Assembly: GCF_900460215.1 (NCBI RefSeq)
Contig: NZ_UHIA01000004.1
Span: 1,310,001-1,374,000, forward strand
DNA length: 64,000 bases
DNA from: Suttonella indologenes
GTDB taxonomy: Bacteria; Pseudomonadota; Gammaproteobacteria; Cardiobacteriales; Cardiobacteriaceae
Direction: 5' to 3'
The notes beneath the pieces were generated by a model that had not been told where the DNA came from, made no database searches, and saw nothing but the letters and a program-made list of their open reading frames with translations. Of the stretch, positions 8,750 through 16,448 are shown in pieces. Numbering within the stretch: position 1 is the stretch's first letter; every line of letters begins with the position of its first letter. The position numbers were made by a program, and so were the translations under genes.

Positions 8750-8825
8750 AATCATTAAAAACATATTATTACAGAAACAGTTATTTAATTTTTATCATTG
8801 TTTTTATAGAAAGTTTTATCTTTCC

Positions 8826-8860
8826 TCCCCATAGGCATCCACATGGGGAATTGCTATGAT
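8826..8860 (+). promoter_or_regulatory. Extended -10 promoter with adjacent inverted repeat before the hydrolase gene
   Basis: TGCTATGAT (8852-8860) is an extended -10. Directly upstream, TCCCCAT (8826-8832) and ATGGGGA (8843-8849) form a perfect seven-base inverted repeat spaced by ten bases, over the expected -35 position. An extended -10 with a symmetric element in place of a -35 suggests a regulator-dependent promoter. GGAG at 8874-8877 is the ribosome site. Confidence 0.5.
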
Positions 8861-8883
8861 ACCTGCAAATCATAGGAGAGAAT

Positions 8884-9993
8884 ATGTCCTCTTATCCGCA
8901 TGTTATGGATGCTCAATGCCGTCCGATTGTTGATATTGCCGCCTTGGGCGCGCAGTTTGCAGCTCTCGAAGTGTATTTTGCCCGCCTGCCGAGTGATTTT
9001 GATGCTCGGCATCTGCAAATCTTTCTATGCAGTAAAAATACGGCTTCCTCTTGGCAAGCCCTGCCCATCTTAGGCGTCGTGCCGCTGCCAAATGGCGGCT
9101 ATTATTTGTCTTTTGCCGCTCATGAATTTAGCGCTGCACGCAAATACCAGTTTTTTGATGCCGATGCCTTTACCCAGCGTTCAGCCGAAGCGCAATGGCG
9201 GATACTGTGGCGCGGACAAGAACTGCGATTGCGCCTTCTGCCGCCGCGTATTTCGGCATTAGATGCATTTCAAGAATACGCCTACCGCGATATACGCTAT
9301 TTTCTGCATAGTCCCAATACGTCAGAGCAAGCCGCGCCTTTGATTATCTGTCTGCATGGCGGCGGCGAAGGCGGCAGCGGCGGAGAAATTCACAGTCCGC
9401 TATTGGCGGATAAGATGGCACATTGGATGTTCGGCGCCGATATGCAGCCTTATTTCCCGAAGGCTTTTGTTCTAGTGCCGCAATGCCCGACTTATTGGCT
9501 GGATAATTTTGTTTTCAATCAGCGCCTGTGTCGCGCGGCACGCAATTACACAGCGGATTTGCAGACTATTATCGAACAAGTATTGGCATTTGAGCCTCGT
9601 ATTGACCGTCGCCGCATTTATCTTATCGGCGCTTCTATGGGCGCTTATCAATCTTTGCGTTTATTAGTCGCTGCGCCGCAGTATTTTGCCGCGGCGGCAC
9701 TGGCTTGTCCGGCGGCATTGCCCGATGCGGCAGAATTTAGCGGTAATGTGCCGCTGTGGCTTGTGCATGCACAGGGCGATACGGTTGCCCCGATTGAGCC
9801 CGCGCGGCAATGGGCGCAGTTATTGCGGGCAAGGAATTATCCGCTGCGTAGCGATTTTCCCGCCGCAGTACAGGTGCAAAATCAGGCGGTAAATGCACAC
9901 GGCGTGTATTTGATGATGTATGAAAACGCCTGCTTCGGACATGAAACAGGCATATTGGAATGGTTAAGTCAGCAAAGGAGAAGATGCGATTGA
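8884..9993 (+). CDS. Alpha/beta-hydrolase (esterase/prolyl-oligopeptidase-like), no signal peptide
   Basis: The 369-residue protein has a ~110-residue N-terminal domain of unknown type. It is followed by an alpha/beta-hydrolase core with an oxyanion-hole segment LIICLHGGGEGGSGG (about 155-170), a nucleophile elbow GASMGAY (about 243-249), a candidate acid Asp in HAQGDTVAP (about 298) and a candidate base His near the C-terminus (FGHETGI). The arrangement fits dienelactone-hydrolase or prolyl-oligopeptidase-like esterases with a two-domain layout. There is no export signal, so the enzyme is probably cytoplasmic. It stands alone after its own promoter. The substrate is unknown. Confidence 0.7.
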   Translation: MSSYPHVMDAQCRPIVDIAALGAQFAALEVYFARLPSDFDARHLQIFLCSKNTASSWQALPILGVVPLPNGGYYLSFAAHEFSAARKYQFFDADAFTQRSAEAQWRILWRGQELRLRLLPPRISALDAFQEYAYRDIRYFLHSPNTSEQAAPLIICLHGGGEGGSGGEIHSPLLADKMAHWMFGADMQPYFPKAFVLVPQCPTYWLDNFVFNQRLCRAARNYTADLQTIIEQVLAFEPRIDRRRIYLIGASMGAYQSLRLLVAAPQYFAAAALACPAALPDAAEFSGNVPLWLVHAQGDTVAPIEPARQWAQLLRARNYPLRSDFPAAVQVQNQAVNAHGVYLMMYENACFGHETGILEWLSQQRRRCD

Positions 9994-10070
9994 TATTTTA
10001 ATTGTTTAGAGATGCATATCATATTGATTTTAATATTTTTAAGACACGGGTGAGAAAATTAGTTGTACTG

Positions 10071-10098
10071 ATTGGCTAGGCTAGTAATATTAGCCAAT
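10071..10098. repeat. Inverted repeat between the hydrolase and DUF1848 genes
   Basis: ATTGGCTA (10071-10078) and TAGCCAAT (10091-10098) form a perfect eight-base inverted repeat with a 12-base loop, between two converging genes. There is no T-run after it, so a terminator role is uncertain. Confidence 0.4.
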
Positions 10099-10152
10099 AC
10101 CATCTAACAAAACTGACAGCATGGAATAGATAAATTTAAGCAATATAAACAA

Positions 10153-11193
10153 TTAATCTAAAAAATTAAATAAAATTGGTTGCTGTTTACTATCATTTTT
10201 CTTAGAGTTTGGCTGTGGCATTTTTAATTTCTCTTCACGTTGTTCAACAGTAAAACTTGTAGGAAAATCACCAAGTAAAAAGGGGCTATTGGGATTATGT
10301 AATTTTCTATTTTCAATAGCTTTATCATGTTTGGTTGTTGCATAACAATATTGACAACCATGCACACAGGTATCATAGATGCCAATATCTCTACTTTCCA
10401 CACAACCACATTCTTTACGCTGCCCTTTATCTTTCTTGCTGGGAAAACCTTTATTTTTTGCAATTTTCTCTAACAATTCATTGTCAATACATTTACCATG
10501 CTCAATATTAATTCCATAACGTTTTTTTAAATCAATTTCTTCCGCGCAAGTTTCTATATTCATGCCATTTTCAGCAGCAGTTTGCATCATAAATGAAATC
10601 AAATCACGCAAATCATCATCAAATTTTGGGTCTAAAATATTAAAAAATTCAAATTTTTGTTCAATTTCAGCTTCCTGTTTAATAGGGATTTGTACAATTT
10701 TAAGGTTGCGTTCGGTTTTTGCATAGAAATCGGCAAAACTAATCACGACTTTATCGGTAAAACCGTTCAGCAATCCTGCGATTTTTGCAAATAAGCGTTT
10801 ATGCTCGGCAATCGTTAAAGTGTTAGACAATAAAATCGGATCATAACGCCAGATTACCCTTTCTTTGCCAATTTTTTGGCTTAATTCTTTAAAAGTCTCA
10901 ATCGCTTTATATGGATTAGGCGTGGATTTTTCCAAATAACGTGGATAGCCTGTAATGGTATATTGAAAATAATAGATATACGGCTCAAGTAAATCCAAAC
11001 GTTCCATAAATGGCTTTGGGTTGCGTGTCCAAAATATAAAGGCATCAACATTTTCAGGTGTTAATTCAACACGATGAACTTGATTAGCATTAAACGGATT
11101 TTTATACAGTACAAAACCAACTTTTAACCGATTGAAAAACCAATCTGAATAAAAAGCAGGGATATCTGTTTTACGGCTTGCACTGATAATCAT
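10153..11193 (-). CDS. DUF1848 family protein with cysteine cluster
   Basis: The 346-residue product starts with the DUF1848 hallmark MIISASRKTDIPAFYSDW. It continues with FIFWTRNPKPF, the TGYPRYLE stretch and VIWRYDPILLS, all diagnostic for this family. Near the C-terminus a cysteine cluster follows the pattern CGC(x)nDIGIYDTC(x)3C(x)2CYA, which suggests metal or iron-sulfur binding and a radical-SAM-like TIM barrel. The biochemical role is not established. The gene is AT-rich (homopolymeric A/T runs, AAA/TTT codons) compared with core genes and borders the insertion-sequence cluster, so it is probably accessory. Full family length argues that it is intact. Confidence 0.85.
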   Translation of the reverse strand: MIISASRKTDIPAFYSDWFFNRLKVGFVLYKNPFNANQVHRVELTPENVDAFIFWTRNPKPFMERLDLLEPYIYYFQYTITGYPRYLEKSTPNPYKAIETFKELSQKIGKERVIWRYDPILLSNTLTIAEHKRLFAKIAGLLNGFTDKVVISFADFYAKTERNLKIVQIPIKQEAEIEQKFEFFNILDPKFDDDLRDLISFMMQTAAENGMNIETCAEEIDLKKRYGINIEHGKCIDNELLEKIAKNKGFPSKKDKGQRKECGCVESRDIGIYDTCVHGCQYCYATTKHDKAIENRKLHNPNSPFLLGDFPTSFTVEQREEKLKMPQPNSKKNDSKQQPILFNFLD

Positions 11194-11321
11194 TTTTCAA
11201 ATTCCGCTATATAAAATTTTGATTGAAGGTAGAATTTAATTGCGAAATATTTCCGAAATTTAGTAGGGTCTGTTGAACATTCATATCTTAATCCATTGAT
11301 AAGCAAAGGCTAGAGCCACAT

Positions 11322-11425
11322 CATAGTCAATTCATGACAAAGTTGCACACCTAAAAATATCAAGCTTTACTATTGTACGGGATAACATATAAAACTGTGT
11401 CTTTATTTGAGCTGAATTGACTATA
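11322..11425 (-). repeat. TATAGTC-ended MITE, copy 1
   Basis: A 104-base element with terminal inverted repeat TATAGTCAATTCA (one end mutated to CATAGTC). It is inserted near the last codons of the IS5-family transposase. Its reverse complement is nearly identical to 12002-12106, differing by about two substitutions and one indel. It has no coding capacity. The two copies lie in opposite orientation 577 bases apart, so they could pair or recombine. Confidence 0.85.
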
Positions 11426-11558
11426 TTTTCAAAGTTTCTTTTTAGCTTATCAAAGCGTGTGGCAATCGCTCGATAATCTTTAATTTTGCAAAGAGCATTT
11501 TCGACTAAATGCCGAAACTTATATAAATACCAATCCATATGGTCATTGGATTGCTTAC

Positions 11559-11666
11559 TATAGTCGGAGAAGTGAAAAAGTAGCACAAGGCGGCGAGCCG
11601 CAGACAGTACAGATAGTACGGCAAGGCGAGCCAACGCCGTAATACTTTTTCAATTCTTCGACTATA
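11559..11666 (+). repeat. Correia-like repeat element (CREE/NEMIS type), copy 1
   Basis: A 108-base element bounded by TATAGTCGGAGAAG and AATTCTTCGACTATA (imperfect inverted ends, TA target). The interior carries the neisserial Correia-element core: ACAAGGCGGCGAGCCGCAGA, CAGTACAGATAGTACGGCAA and GGCGAGCCAACGCCGTA blocks in the same order, with no 50-base internal segment, as in the short neisserial form. The tips differ from the neisserial TATAGTGGATTAA. It splits the transposase gene. The same 108-base length occurs at 26567-26674. Confidence 0.9.
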
Positions 11667-12001
11667 TTTGATTTTCGTGGAATGTTTGCATGCGTTTTTT
11701 TCTTCAACATACGCACGAAAATCCTGTGAATCATAGCCTTTATCAGCACTTAGCATGACAACATTGCTTAAATCAACTTTATCTACCAAGTCTTTTGCCA
11801 TTTTGATGTCATGGGTTGTGCCATCAGTGATGATAAAGGTAATTGGATTACCATGAGCATCAACGACTAAATGTATTTTAGTTGTATTACCCCATGACTT
11901 TTAGCAATCGCTTGGTCTTTAGGGTTTGCTCCACTGCTATGTTGATGGGCTTTGATGTAGCTACCATCAATAAAGACCCATTCCATGTCTGGTTGGTTTA
12001 T

Positions 12002-12106
12002 TATAGTCAATTCAGCTCAAATAAAGACACAGTTTTTATATGTTAGCCCGTACAATAGTAAAGCTTGATATTTTTAGGTGTGCAACTTTGTCATGAATTG
12101 ACTATA
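12002..12106 (+). repeat. TATAGTC-ended MITE, copy 2
   Basis: A 105-base element with perfect terminal inverted repeats TATAGTCAATTCA / TGAATTGACTATA, inserted in the N-terminal third of the IS5-family transposase gene. It is the inverted near-copy of 11322-11425. The interior is AT-rich and non-coding. It shares the tip TATAGTC with the Correia-like element but not the interior. Confidence 0.85.
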
Positions 12107-12466
12107 CTTTGTTAAACAGTAAAATGAGCTTGTTATTGGCTGACCAACGGTTGAAAGCTTTGTAAACTGTATTGTGTTTCCCAAAATATTTGGGTAGGTC
12201 TCGCCATGGTAAGCCTACTCGCATTCGATACAATACACCTTCTACAGTCTTTCGTAACTTGGATTTGTCATATAATCCAATTTCAAGTGAAATGGGTTTA
12301 AGTCTTTTCCATTGCTTATCATTTAGCGCTTATCATTTAGCATGAGTCTGGGCTTAGTCATAGCGAGTAGTTCTCTTTTTGGGTTAGAGCTTAAAGTGTA
12401 CTATCTCGCTATTTTTTTGACAAAATTTTCTTTTTCAATGTTCAACAGACCCTAAAGACTGCTGAT

Positions 12467-12496
12467 AAAAAAACCTTTCATTTAGAAAGGTTTTTT
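12467..12496 (-). terminator. Bidirectional Rho-independent terminator
   Basis: A-run, CCTTTC (12474-12479), five-base loop, GAAAGG (12485-12490), T-run (12491-12496). The A- and T-tracts extend the stem and make it symmetrical. It lies 63 bases past the stop of the membrane-protein gene at 12560-13606 and should end that transcript. Confidence 0.85.
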
Positions 12497-12559
12497 ATCC
12501 GTTTACTGATAATATAAAATGTCTATCGTATAGAACATCTATTATATAAAACTTTGCAA

Positions 12560-13606
12560 TCAGTGTGTTTCACGACGTGCCACTAATGGTGACGTCAAAC
12601 GATACTTGGTGGCAGCATTTTTTGCGCCTGTGATGCTCATCACAAAGGTTAAAATTGTGCTGATCAACCAAAATAAGCCACTATAAAGAGCAGTTTTACG
12701 TGCAGTGTCTTTTGCCGTTTCAATCGCTTGAGACACTTCTGCTTTAGCGGTGTTGATTTTTTCTTCTGTGCTGACACGCACATCGTTATAAGCTTCCACT
12801 GCCGTTTGGCGTACATGCAAGGCCTTTTCTTCACTTAAGCCTTGTGCTTGTAATTTGGCAATCAATTCATCACCTTTTAGCGTCTCTTCAATAGACGCAG
12901 CACGAGACTTTAGATGCTCATCAAGATTCTGCCATGTGTCAATGTTCGTAAAATCCATTGCTGATAGACTTTGTACTTCACGATTAACCATTTGCTCAAT
13001 CACACTGGTGGTGGCATCAATCTCAGCATTATCAAGTTCGGTATTTTTAGCAAACCAGTTTTGAATGTCTTCACGGCTAACCTTACCCATGGCACTTTGA
13101 TAAGCAGATTCAATGCGAGAGCTGACTTCATTACTTTGTGCCGCAGCTGTACCACCTGCCACTGCCAAGCTACCCACACCACTTGCAACTGAACCCACCA
13201 CACTGGCCGCACCCGATGCTGTACTGGCTACGGCACTTGATGCCCCTGATAAAATATTGGTGGCACTGTTCATCGCACCATAACTGGTCAACAGCACGAT
13301 ACAGGCTGCTGTTAACATGCCTGTTAGTGTCGCATCTTTTGGCAAAATATCTGTGCCATCGCCAAACAGTGCTTCAGGTGCAGATGCTTTGACAGCAAAA
13401 AAACCTGCCACATAAGCACTAATCAATGCCGTGATAATGGCATAAATGCCAGCAGCAATGCTTGCACCACGCAAATCAAGGCTTAAAAAAGACCCAACGA
13501 TAAGCGATATTGCAAGCATAATCATCGTTACCACAAGTCCCATAATAAGACCTGCAAAAATACCCCGCCATGAAGGGCGACGTGCTAGAATAGTCTGTAT
13601 ACTCAT
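12560..13606 (-). CDS. Multi-pass membrane protein of unknown function, probably acquired
   Basis: The 348-residue product has two strong N-terminal membrane helices (about 15-40 and 48-72), a third (about 95-118), a small-residue stretch rich in Ala/Ser/Gly/Val (about 120-155), a ~150-residue charged and helical soluble region, and a fourth membrane helix near 310-330. The soluble part has coiled-coil-like segments (TAKAEVSQAIETAKDTARK). I do not recognise a named domain. Codon use differs from the core (many GGT, ACT, GCA; lower GC). It is flanked by the dead IS5-family element and by tnpB and IS30 remnants, which strongly suggests it arrived with mobile DNA. An intact frame and its own terminator suggest it is kept. 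Confidence 0.7.
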   Translation of the reverse strand: MSIQTILARRPSWRGIFAGLIMGLVVTMIMLAISLIVGSFLSLDLRGASIAAGIYAIITALISAYVAGFFAVKASAPEALFGDGTDILPKDATLTGMLTAACIVLLTSYGAMNSATNILSGASSAVASTASGAASVVGSVASGVGSLAVAGGTAAAQSNEVSSRIESAYQSAMGKVSREDIQNWFAKNTELDNAEIDATTSVIEQMVNREVQSLSAMDFTNIDTWQNLDEHLKSRAASIEETLKGDELIAKLQAQGLSEEKALHVRQTAVEAYNDVRVSTEEKINTAKAEVSQAIETAKDTARKTALYSGLFWLISTILTFVMSITGAKNAATKYRLTSPLVARRETH

Positions 13607-13612
13607 ATGTGA

Positions 13613-13793
13613 TCATCCTTTTGATTGTTGAGTGACGTACTTTCCTTGCTCAAGCAAGGAGCTTCCTACTGCTAGTGTCTGACGTTCCAGACACAAAATA
13701 CTCTTGGCTGCATTAAGCCAAATTAAGCTACATTGACATCTTCTGTCATGCGTGGCGTTACAAGTACCACAAGCCCATTGTCTTATTTTACAT
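13613..13793 (-). pseudogene. tnpB: C-terminal remnant of an IS200/IS605-type tnpB (OrfB)
   Basis: On the minus strand one frame reads QWACGTCNATHDR, then after a short degenerate stretch NAAKSILCLERQTLAVG, then SSLLEQGKYVTQQSKG and a TGA at 13613-13615. The CGTC-N-ATHDR segment is the second half of the TnpB zinc ribbon that precedes the last RuvC motif (normally HDRDxNAA). The degenerate stretch has replaced the catalytic DVNAA aspartate context, so it is dead. The 5' remainder is cut off exactly at the IS30 inverted repeat. Three inverted repeats lie in it: CCTTGCT/AGCAAGG, GTGTCTG/CAGACAC and TTGGCT/AGCCAA. Confidence 0.75.
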
Positions 13794-14736
13794 TTGAATT
13801 GTCAAACCAAGTGCAATACTTTTTTAAAGTAAACTTAATAAGGTGTTTTCCAGTCTAAACACTTTCTCGGTCGTAGATTTAATTTGTCAACTACCGATTG
13901 AATATAATCATCGCTCCACCGGTTTATATCCTTTTGCTTGGGGAAAAACTCCCTGAGCAACCCGTTTGTATTTTCATTTGTCCCCCTTTGCCACGGCTGA
14001 TGCGGCTCGGGGAAATAAAAGGCTGCGCCTAATGTTTGTTGCGTAACTAAACTATGTTTGACAAATTCCTTGCCTCTGTCCGGCGTAATTGACCGTAATT
14101 TATGCGGCTTAAGCAGGGTTATCATCGCCTCTTTCACCAACAATGCTTTTTTGCCTGCAATCTTTTTCACCAACTCAAAACGGCTTTTGCGTTCCGTCTC
14201 CGCTTCCTAATGTCCGAAATGGCTGCGGTTTTGCGCTGAAATCGGGCGTTCCTCTAATGTATGCGAAATCGTGATTTTTCCACGCTTTTCAAGATGATTT
14301 TTTCTCCGCCTTGTTCTGTCTTTATGGCGTAATTTTCGGCTTGCTTTGCCTTCGCTGATATCTAGCCAACCTTGATGAATCGCGCGGTAAATCCTATTAA
14401 AACTGATTGATAAATCAGATTTTTCAAATTCTAAGCGCTTGCTGAGCTGTTCGGGCGACCACTTGCCGTCCAACACCTTGCTGTGCGCCGAACTCGCTCG
14501 ATATACTTTGAGTGCATGCCTTTTTAGCTCACGGGAAATGATGCTGCAGCTCCGCCCTAATTGTCGGGCAATCTCGGACTGTTTTTTGCCTTGAGCGAGC
14601 AGAGTCACTATGCTTTCCCGTTCTGAAAGTGTAAGATGTCGGTAAGAAGCGTTCGTTTTAGAGTCCTTTTTTGTTGGGGAACAAAATGATACTCTATTAT
14701 GAATGCTTCTTTTTTTGCACTTGGATTGTAAATTCA
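13794..14736 (-). mobile_element. Decayed IS30-family insertion sequence
   Basis: Imperfect terminal inverted repeats of about 24 bases bound the element: TTGAATTGTCAAACCAAGTG at 13794 and, at the other end read inward, TTGAATTTACAATCCAAGTG ending at 14736. Length is ~943 bases, a little short for the family because of an internal deletion. A target duplication is not clear by eye. It truncates the tnpB remnant on its left. Confidence 0.8.
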
Positions 14737-14737
14737 A
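13802..14737 (-). pseudogene. IS30-family transposase, inactivated
   Basis: The N-terminal half has the family's helix-turn-helix (HLTLSERESIVTLLAQGKKQ, EIARQLGRSCSIISRELKRH) and the WSPEQLSKRL segment. The C-terminal half has TPDRGKEF (second catalytic Asp) and NENTNGLLREFFPK (catalytic Glu). The tryptophan of the expected HFGHWEADT motif is now a TAG (14207-14209). About 16 codons after it, including the first catalytic Asp region, are missing in frame. A second stop (TAA, 13835-13837) replaces a codon in the usual KTPYEV ending. The first start codon lies inside the inverted repeat, so the true start is uncertain. Not functional. Confidence 0.85.
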
Positions 14738-14761
14738 GCGATTTAAAATGAACCATAAGAT

Positions 14762-15712
14762 TTATGTCTTCGCTTTTTTCAGCTGCCATGCGCCGGTTTC
14801 CGAGCAGGCGATGCCGATAACCACACAGCTAATCGCGACGATATGCACGCTGCCGAACATGGCGCGTTCGTCGGCAAATAAGAGCAAGCCTAGAAGAGCA
14901 TTGAACACGGGCAAAAGGTTCATGGCCATTGCCGCTCTTGCCGCACCGATGGCAATCACGCCTTCCATGTAAAAGACTTTGGATACGATGGCGACAAATA
15001 CCGCGACATAGCTAATCAATAACAGGGCTTTGCCGATTTCTGCCGCGCCGGGTTGCGCGATTTTTAATAATTGTCCGCTATGTACCAATTCCCATAGCCA
15101 GAAAGGCAGGCCGACAAGAAGAGCGGAAAGGCACATTGCCCATAACAGGCTCGCCCAATGCACGGCAGGCGCATTGCGCAGCACGAGCGAGTAGGCGGCA
15201 TAGATAAGGGCGGAGATGAGTATCAGCCAATCCGCGGTGCTCAGCGTCAGGCGCAATAGGCTGCCTAATTGTCCGCGGCTGAGCAGCCATAGTACGCCAA
15301 ATAATGCGACAAACACACCTATCCATTGCAAAGCATGGAGTTTTTCTCGATAAATGATTGCACCTGCCACCAAAACAAACATGGGAATGAGACTGTGCAC
15401 AATCGCTACATTGACGACGGCGGCTTTATAGGCAAAGGCGGTGTAAAGCAGGATATTAAATAGGCAGAAAGCGCTGCCGCCCCAGCAGAGCAGCCACCAT
15501 TTGCGCGCGCGTAGTAGCGGCATATCGCGCTGAATCTGTTTTTTAAAGACGAGGCTTAGAATCAGCGTCGCCAATAACCAGCGGTAAAAAGTGAATTGAT
15601 AGGGGGTTAGCAAATCGACGCTTAATTTGCCTACGGCATTACTGCTTGCCCAGATAATCGGTGCCAGCAGTAATAATAAGCGCGGAAAAGGCAGGCGTTT
15701 GGCTGTGTTCAT
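14762..15712 (-). CDS. EamA-family (DMT superfamily) inner-membrane transporter
   Basis: The 316-residue product has ten hydrophobic segments in two repeated EamA halves. Typical elements are LAPIIWASSNAVGKLSV near the start, a helix ending YQFTFYRWLLATLIL, and the second-half VFYMEGVIAIGAARAAMAMN. Such carriers export amino acids, metabolites or drugs; the substrate cannot be assigned. The start is supported by AAGGATT upstream. The gene ends 26 bases from the IS30 remnant but is complete. Confidence 0.8.
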   Translation of the reverse strand: MNTAKRLPFPRLLLLLAPIIWASSNAVGKLSVDLLTPYQFTFYRWLLATLILSLVFKKQIQRDMPLLRARKWWLLCWGGSAFCLFNILLYTAFAYKAAVVNVAIVHSLIPMFVLVAGAIIYREKLHALQWIGVFVALFGVLWLLSRGQLGSLLRLTLSTADWLILISALIYAAYSLVLRNAPAVHWASLLWAMCLSALLVGLPFWLWELVHSGQLLKIAQPGAAEIGKALLLISYVAVFVAIVSKVFYMEGVIAIGAARAAMAMNLLPVFNALLGLLLFADERAMFGSVHIVAISCVVIGIACSETGAWQLKKAKT

Positions 15713-15760
15713 AAATAATCCTTTTAGATAGTTTTATGCTTTTCAATAGGCATATGAGGC

Positions 15761-15787
15761 AAAAAGAAAAGCCAGTGCATACTGGCT
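15761..15787 (-). terminator. Rho-independent terminator downstream of gmk
   Basis: On the minus strand AGCCAGT, loop ATGC, ACTGGCT is followed by TTTCTTTTT. It lies about 20 bases beyond the gmk stop and separates gmk from the EamA transporter gene. Confidence 0.85.
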
Positions 15788-15802
15788 GTTTCAGGTGGGT
15801 TT

Positions 15803-16414
15803 TCAGCCTTGCAAGCGGCTGAGCAGCTCTTGTAAATCGTCTTGGCTGCGTAAACGTTGCATACGCGAGGCGGTAATAATCGCCTGCAATTCTTTCGCGG
15901 CTCGGTTGAAGTCGTCATTGACAATCACATAGTCAAAGTCTTTGTAATGGCTGATTTGTTCTTCTGCCTGCGCCATGCGTTTTTCCACCACTTCAGGTTT
16001 GTCCTGTCCGCGTTTTTGCAAACGCTCGCGCAGGGCGGCTAGAGAAGGCGGCAGCAGGAAGATGGTTTTGACGTCGCCGCGTTTTGCACGCACTTGCTCC
16101 GCACCCTGCCAATCGATGGACAGGATGACGTCATAGCCTTCCGTCAGCAATTTATCGACTTGCTTGGCTGAGGTAGCATAGGCATGATGGAAGACGTCGG
16201 CGTATTCTAAGAAATCCCCCGCATCGCGCATGGCGGCAAAGGTTTCTTTGGTAATGAAGTAATAATGGCTGCCTTCGATTTCGCCGTTGCGGCGTTCGCG
16301 TGTGGTATGGGAAACCGATTCCACCACATTGGGCAGTTGACGGCGTGTTTCTGCAATGAGTGAGGTTTTTCCGCCGCCGGAGGGGGCGGCGACAACCCAT
16401 AATTGACCTTTCAT
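15803..16414 (-). CDS. gmk: Guanylate kinase
   Basis: The 203-residue enzyme phosphorylates GMP to GDP with ATP. Seen: P-loop APSGGGKTSL at about 9-18, the GMP-binding SVSHTTRERRNGEIEG-HYYF region (about 34-53), FLEYADVF, and the DVILSIDWQGAEQVR stretch. Length matches bacterial Gmk (~205). It lies downstream of rsmI with 34 bases between, probably co-transcribed, and ends in a strong terminator. In many gammaproteobacteria gmk precedes rpoZ; rpoZ is not here. Confidence 0.95.
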   Translation of the reverse strand: MKGQLWVVAAPSGGGKTSLIAETRRQLPNVVESVSHTTRERRNGEIEGSHYYFITKETFAAMRDAGDFLEYADVFHHAYATSAKQVDKLLTEGYDVILSIDWQGAEQVRAKRGDVKTIFLLPPSLAALRERLQKRGQDKPEVVEKRMAQAEEQISHYKDFDYVIVNDDFNRAAKELQAIITASRMQRLRSQDDLQELLSRLQG

Positions 16415-16448
16415 AAGTTATTATTCTCCGTTTTAAAGTCTGCTTACT

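Larger units (their letters stand above)
11281..12361 (-). pseudogene. IS5-family transposase, multiply disrupted
   Basis: Reading the minus strand from ATG 12361, recognisable pieces are LKPISLEIGLYDKSK and RVGLPWRDLPKYFG (N-terminal domain), MEWVFIDGSYIKAHQHS with the first catalytic Asp, SADKGYDSQDFR with the second, and HLVENALCKIKDYRAIATR with the Glu of the DDE triad. The end is VALAFAYQWIKI. Damage: a 14-base tandem duplication (12314-12341) shifts the frame near the start; one base is missing near 11890-11900 (after AIAKSHG); MITEs interrupt it at 12002-12106 and 11322-11425; and a Correia-like element interrupts it at 11559-11666. It cannot make active transposase. Confidence 0.85.
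11266..12452 (-). mobile_element. Dead IS5-family insertion sequence with three nested short repeats
   Basis: The ends match as terminal inverted repeats (GGGTCTGTTGAACATT at 11266, its complement ending at 12452), flanked on both sides by TA, the target duplication expected for the IS427 group of IS5. Removing the three inserted repeats (104, 108 and 105 bases) leaves about 870 bases, a normal length for that group. One transposase gene runs on the minus strand and is inactivated several ways. Group assignment rests on ends, target and protein motifs. Confidence 0.85.

Noticed and set aside
13652..13730. Cluster of inverted repeats as a CRISPR-like array
   Set aside because: The repeats are different from one another, are palindromes rather than direct repeats with spacers, and lie within the tnpB tail.
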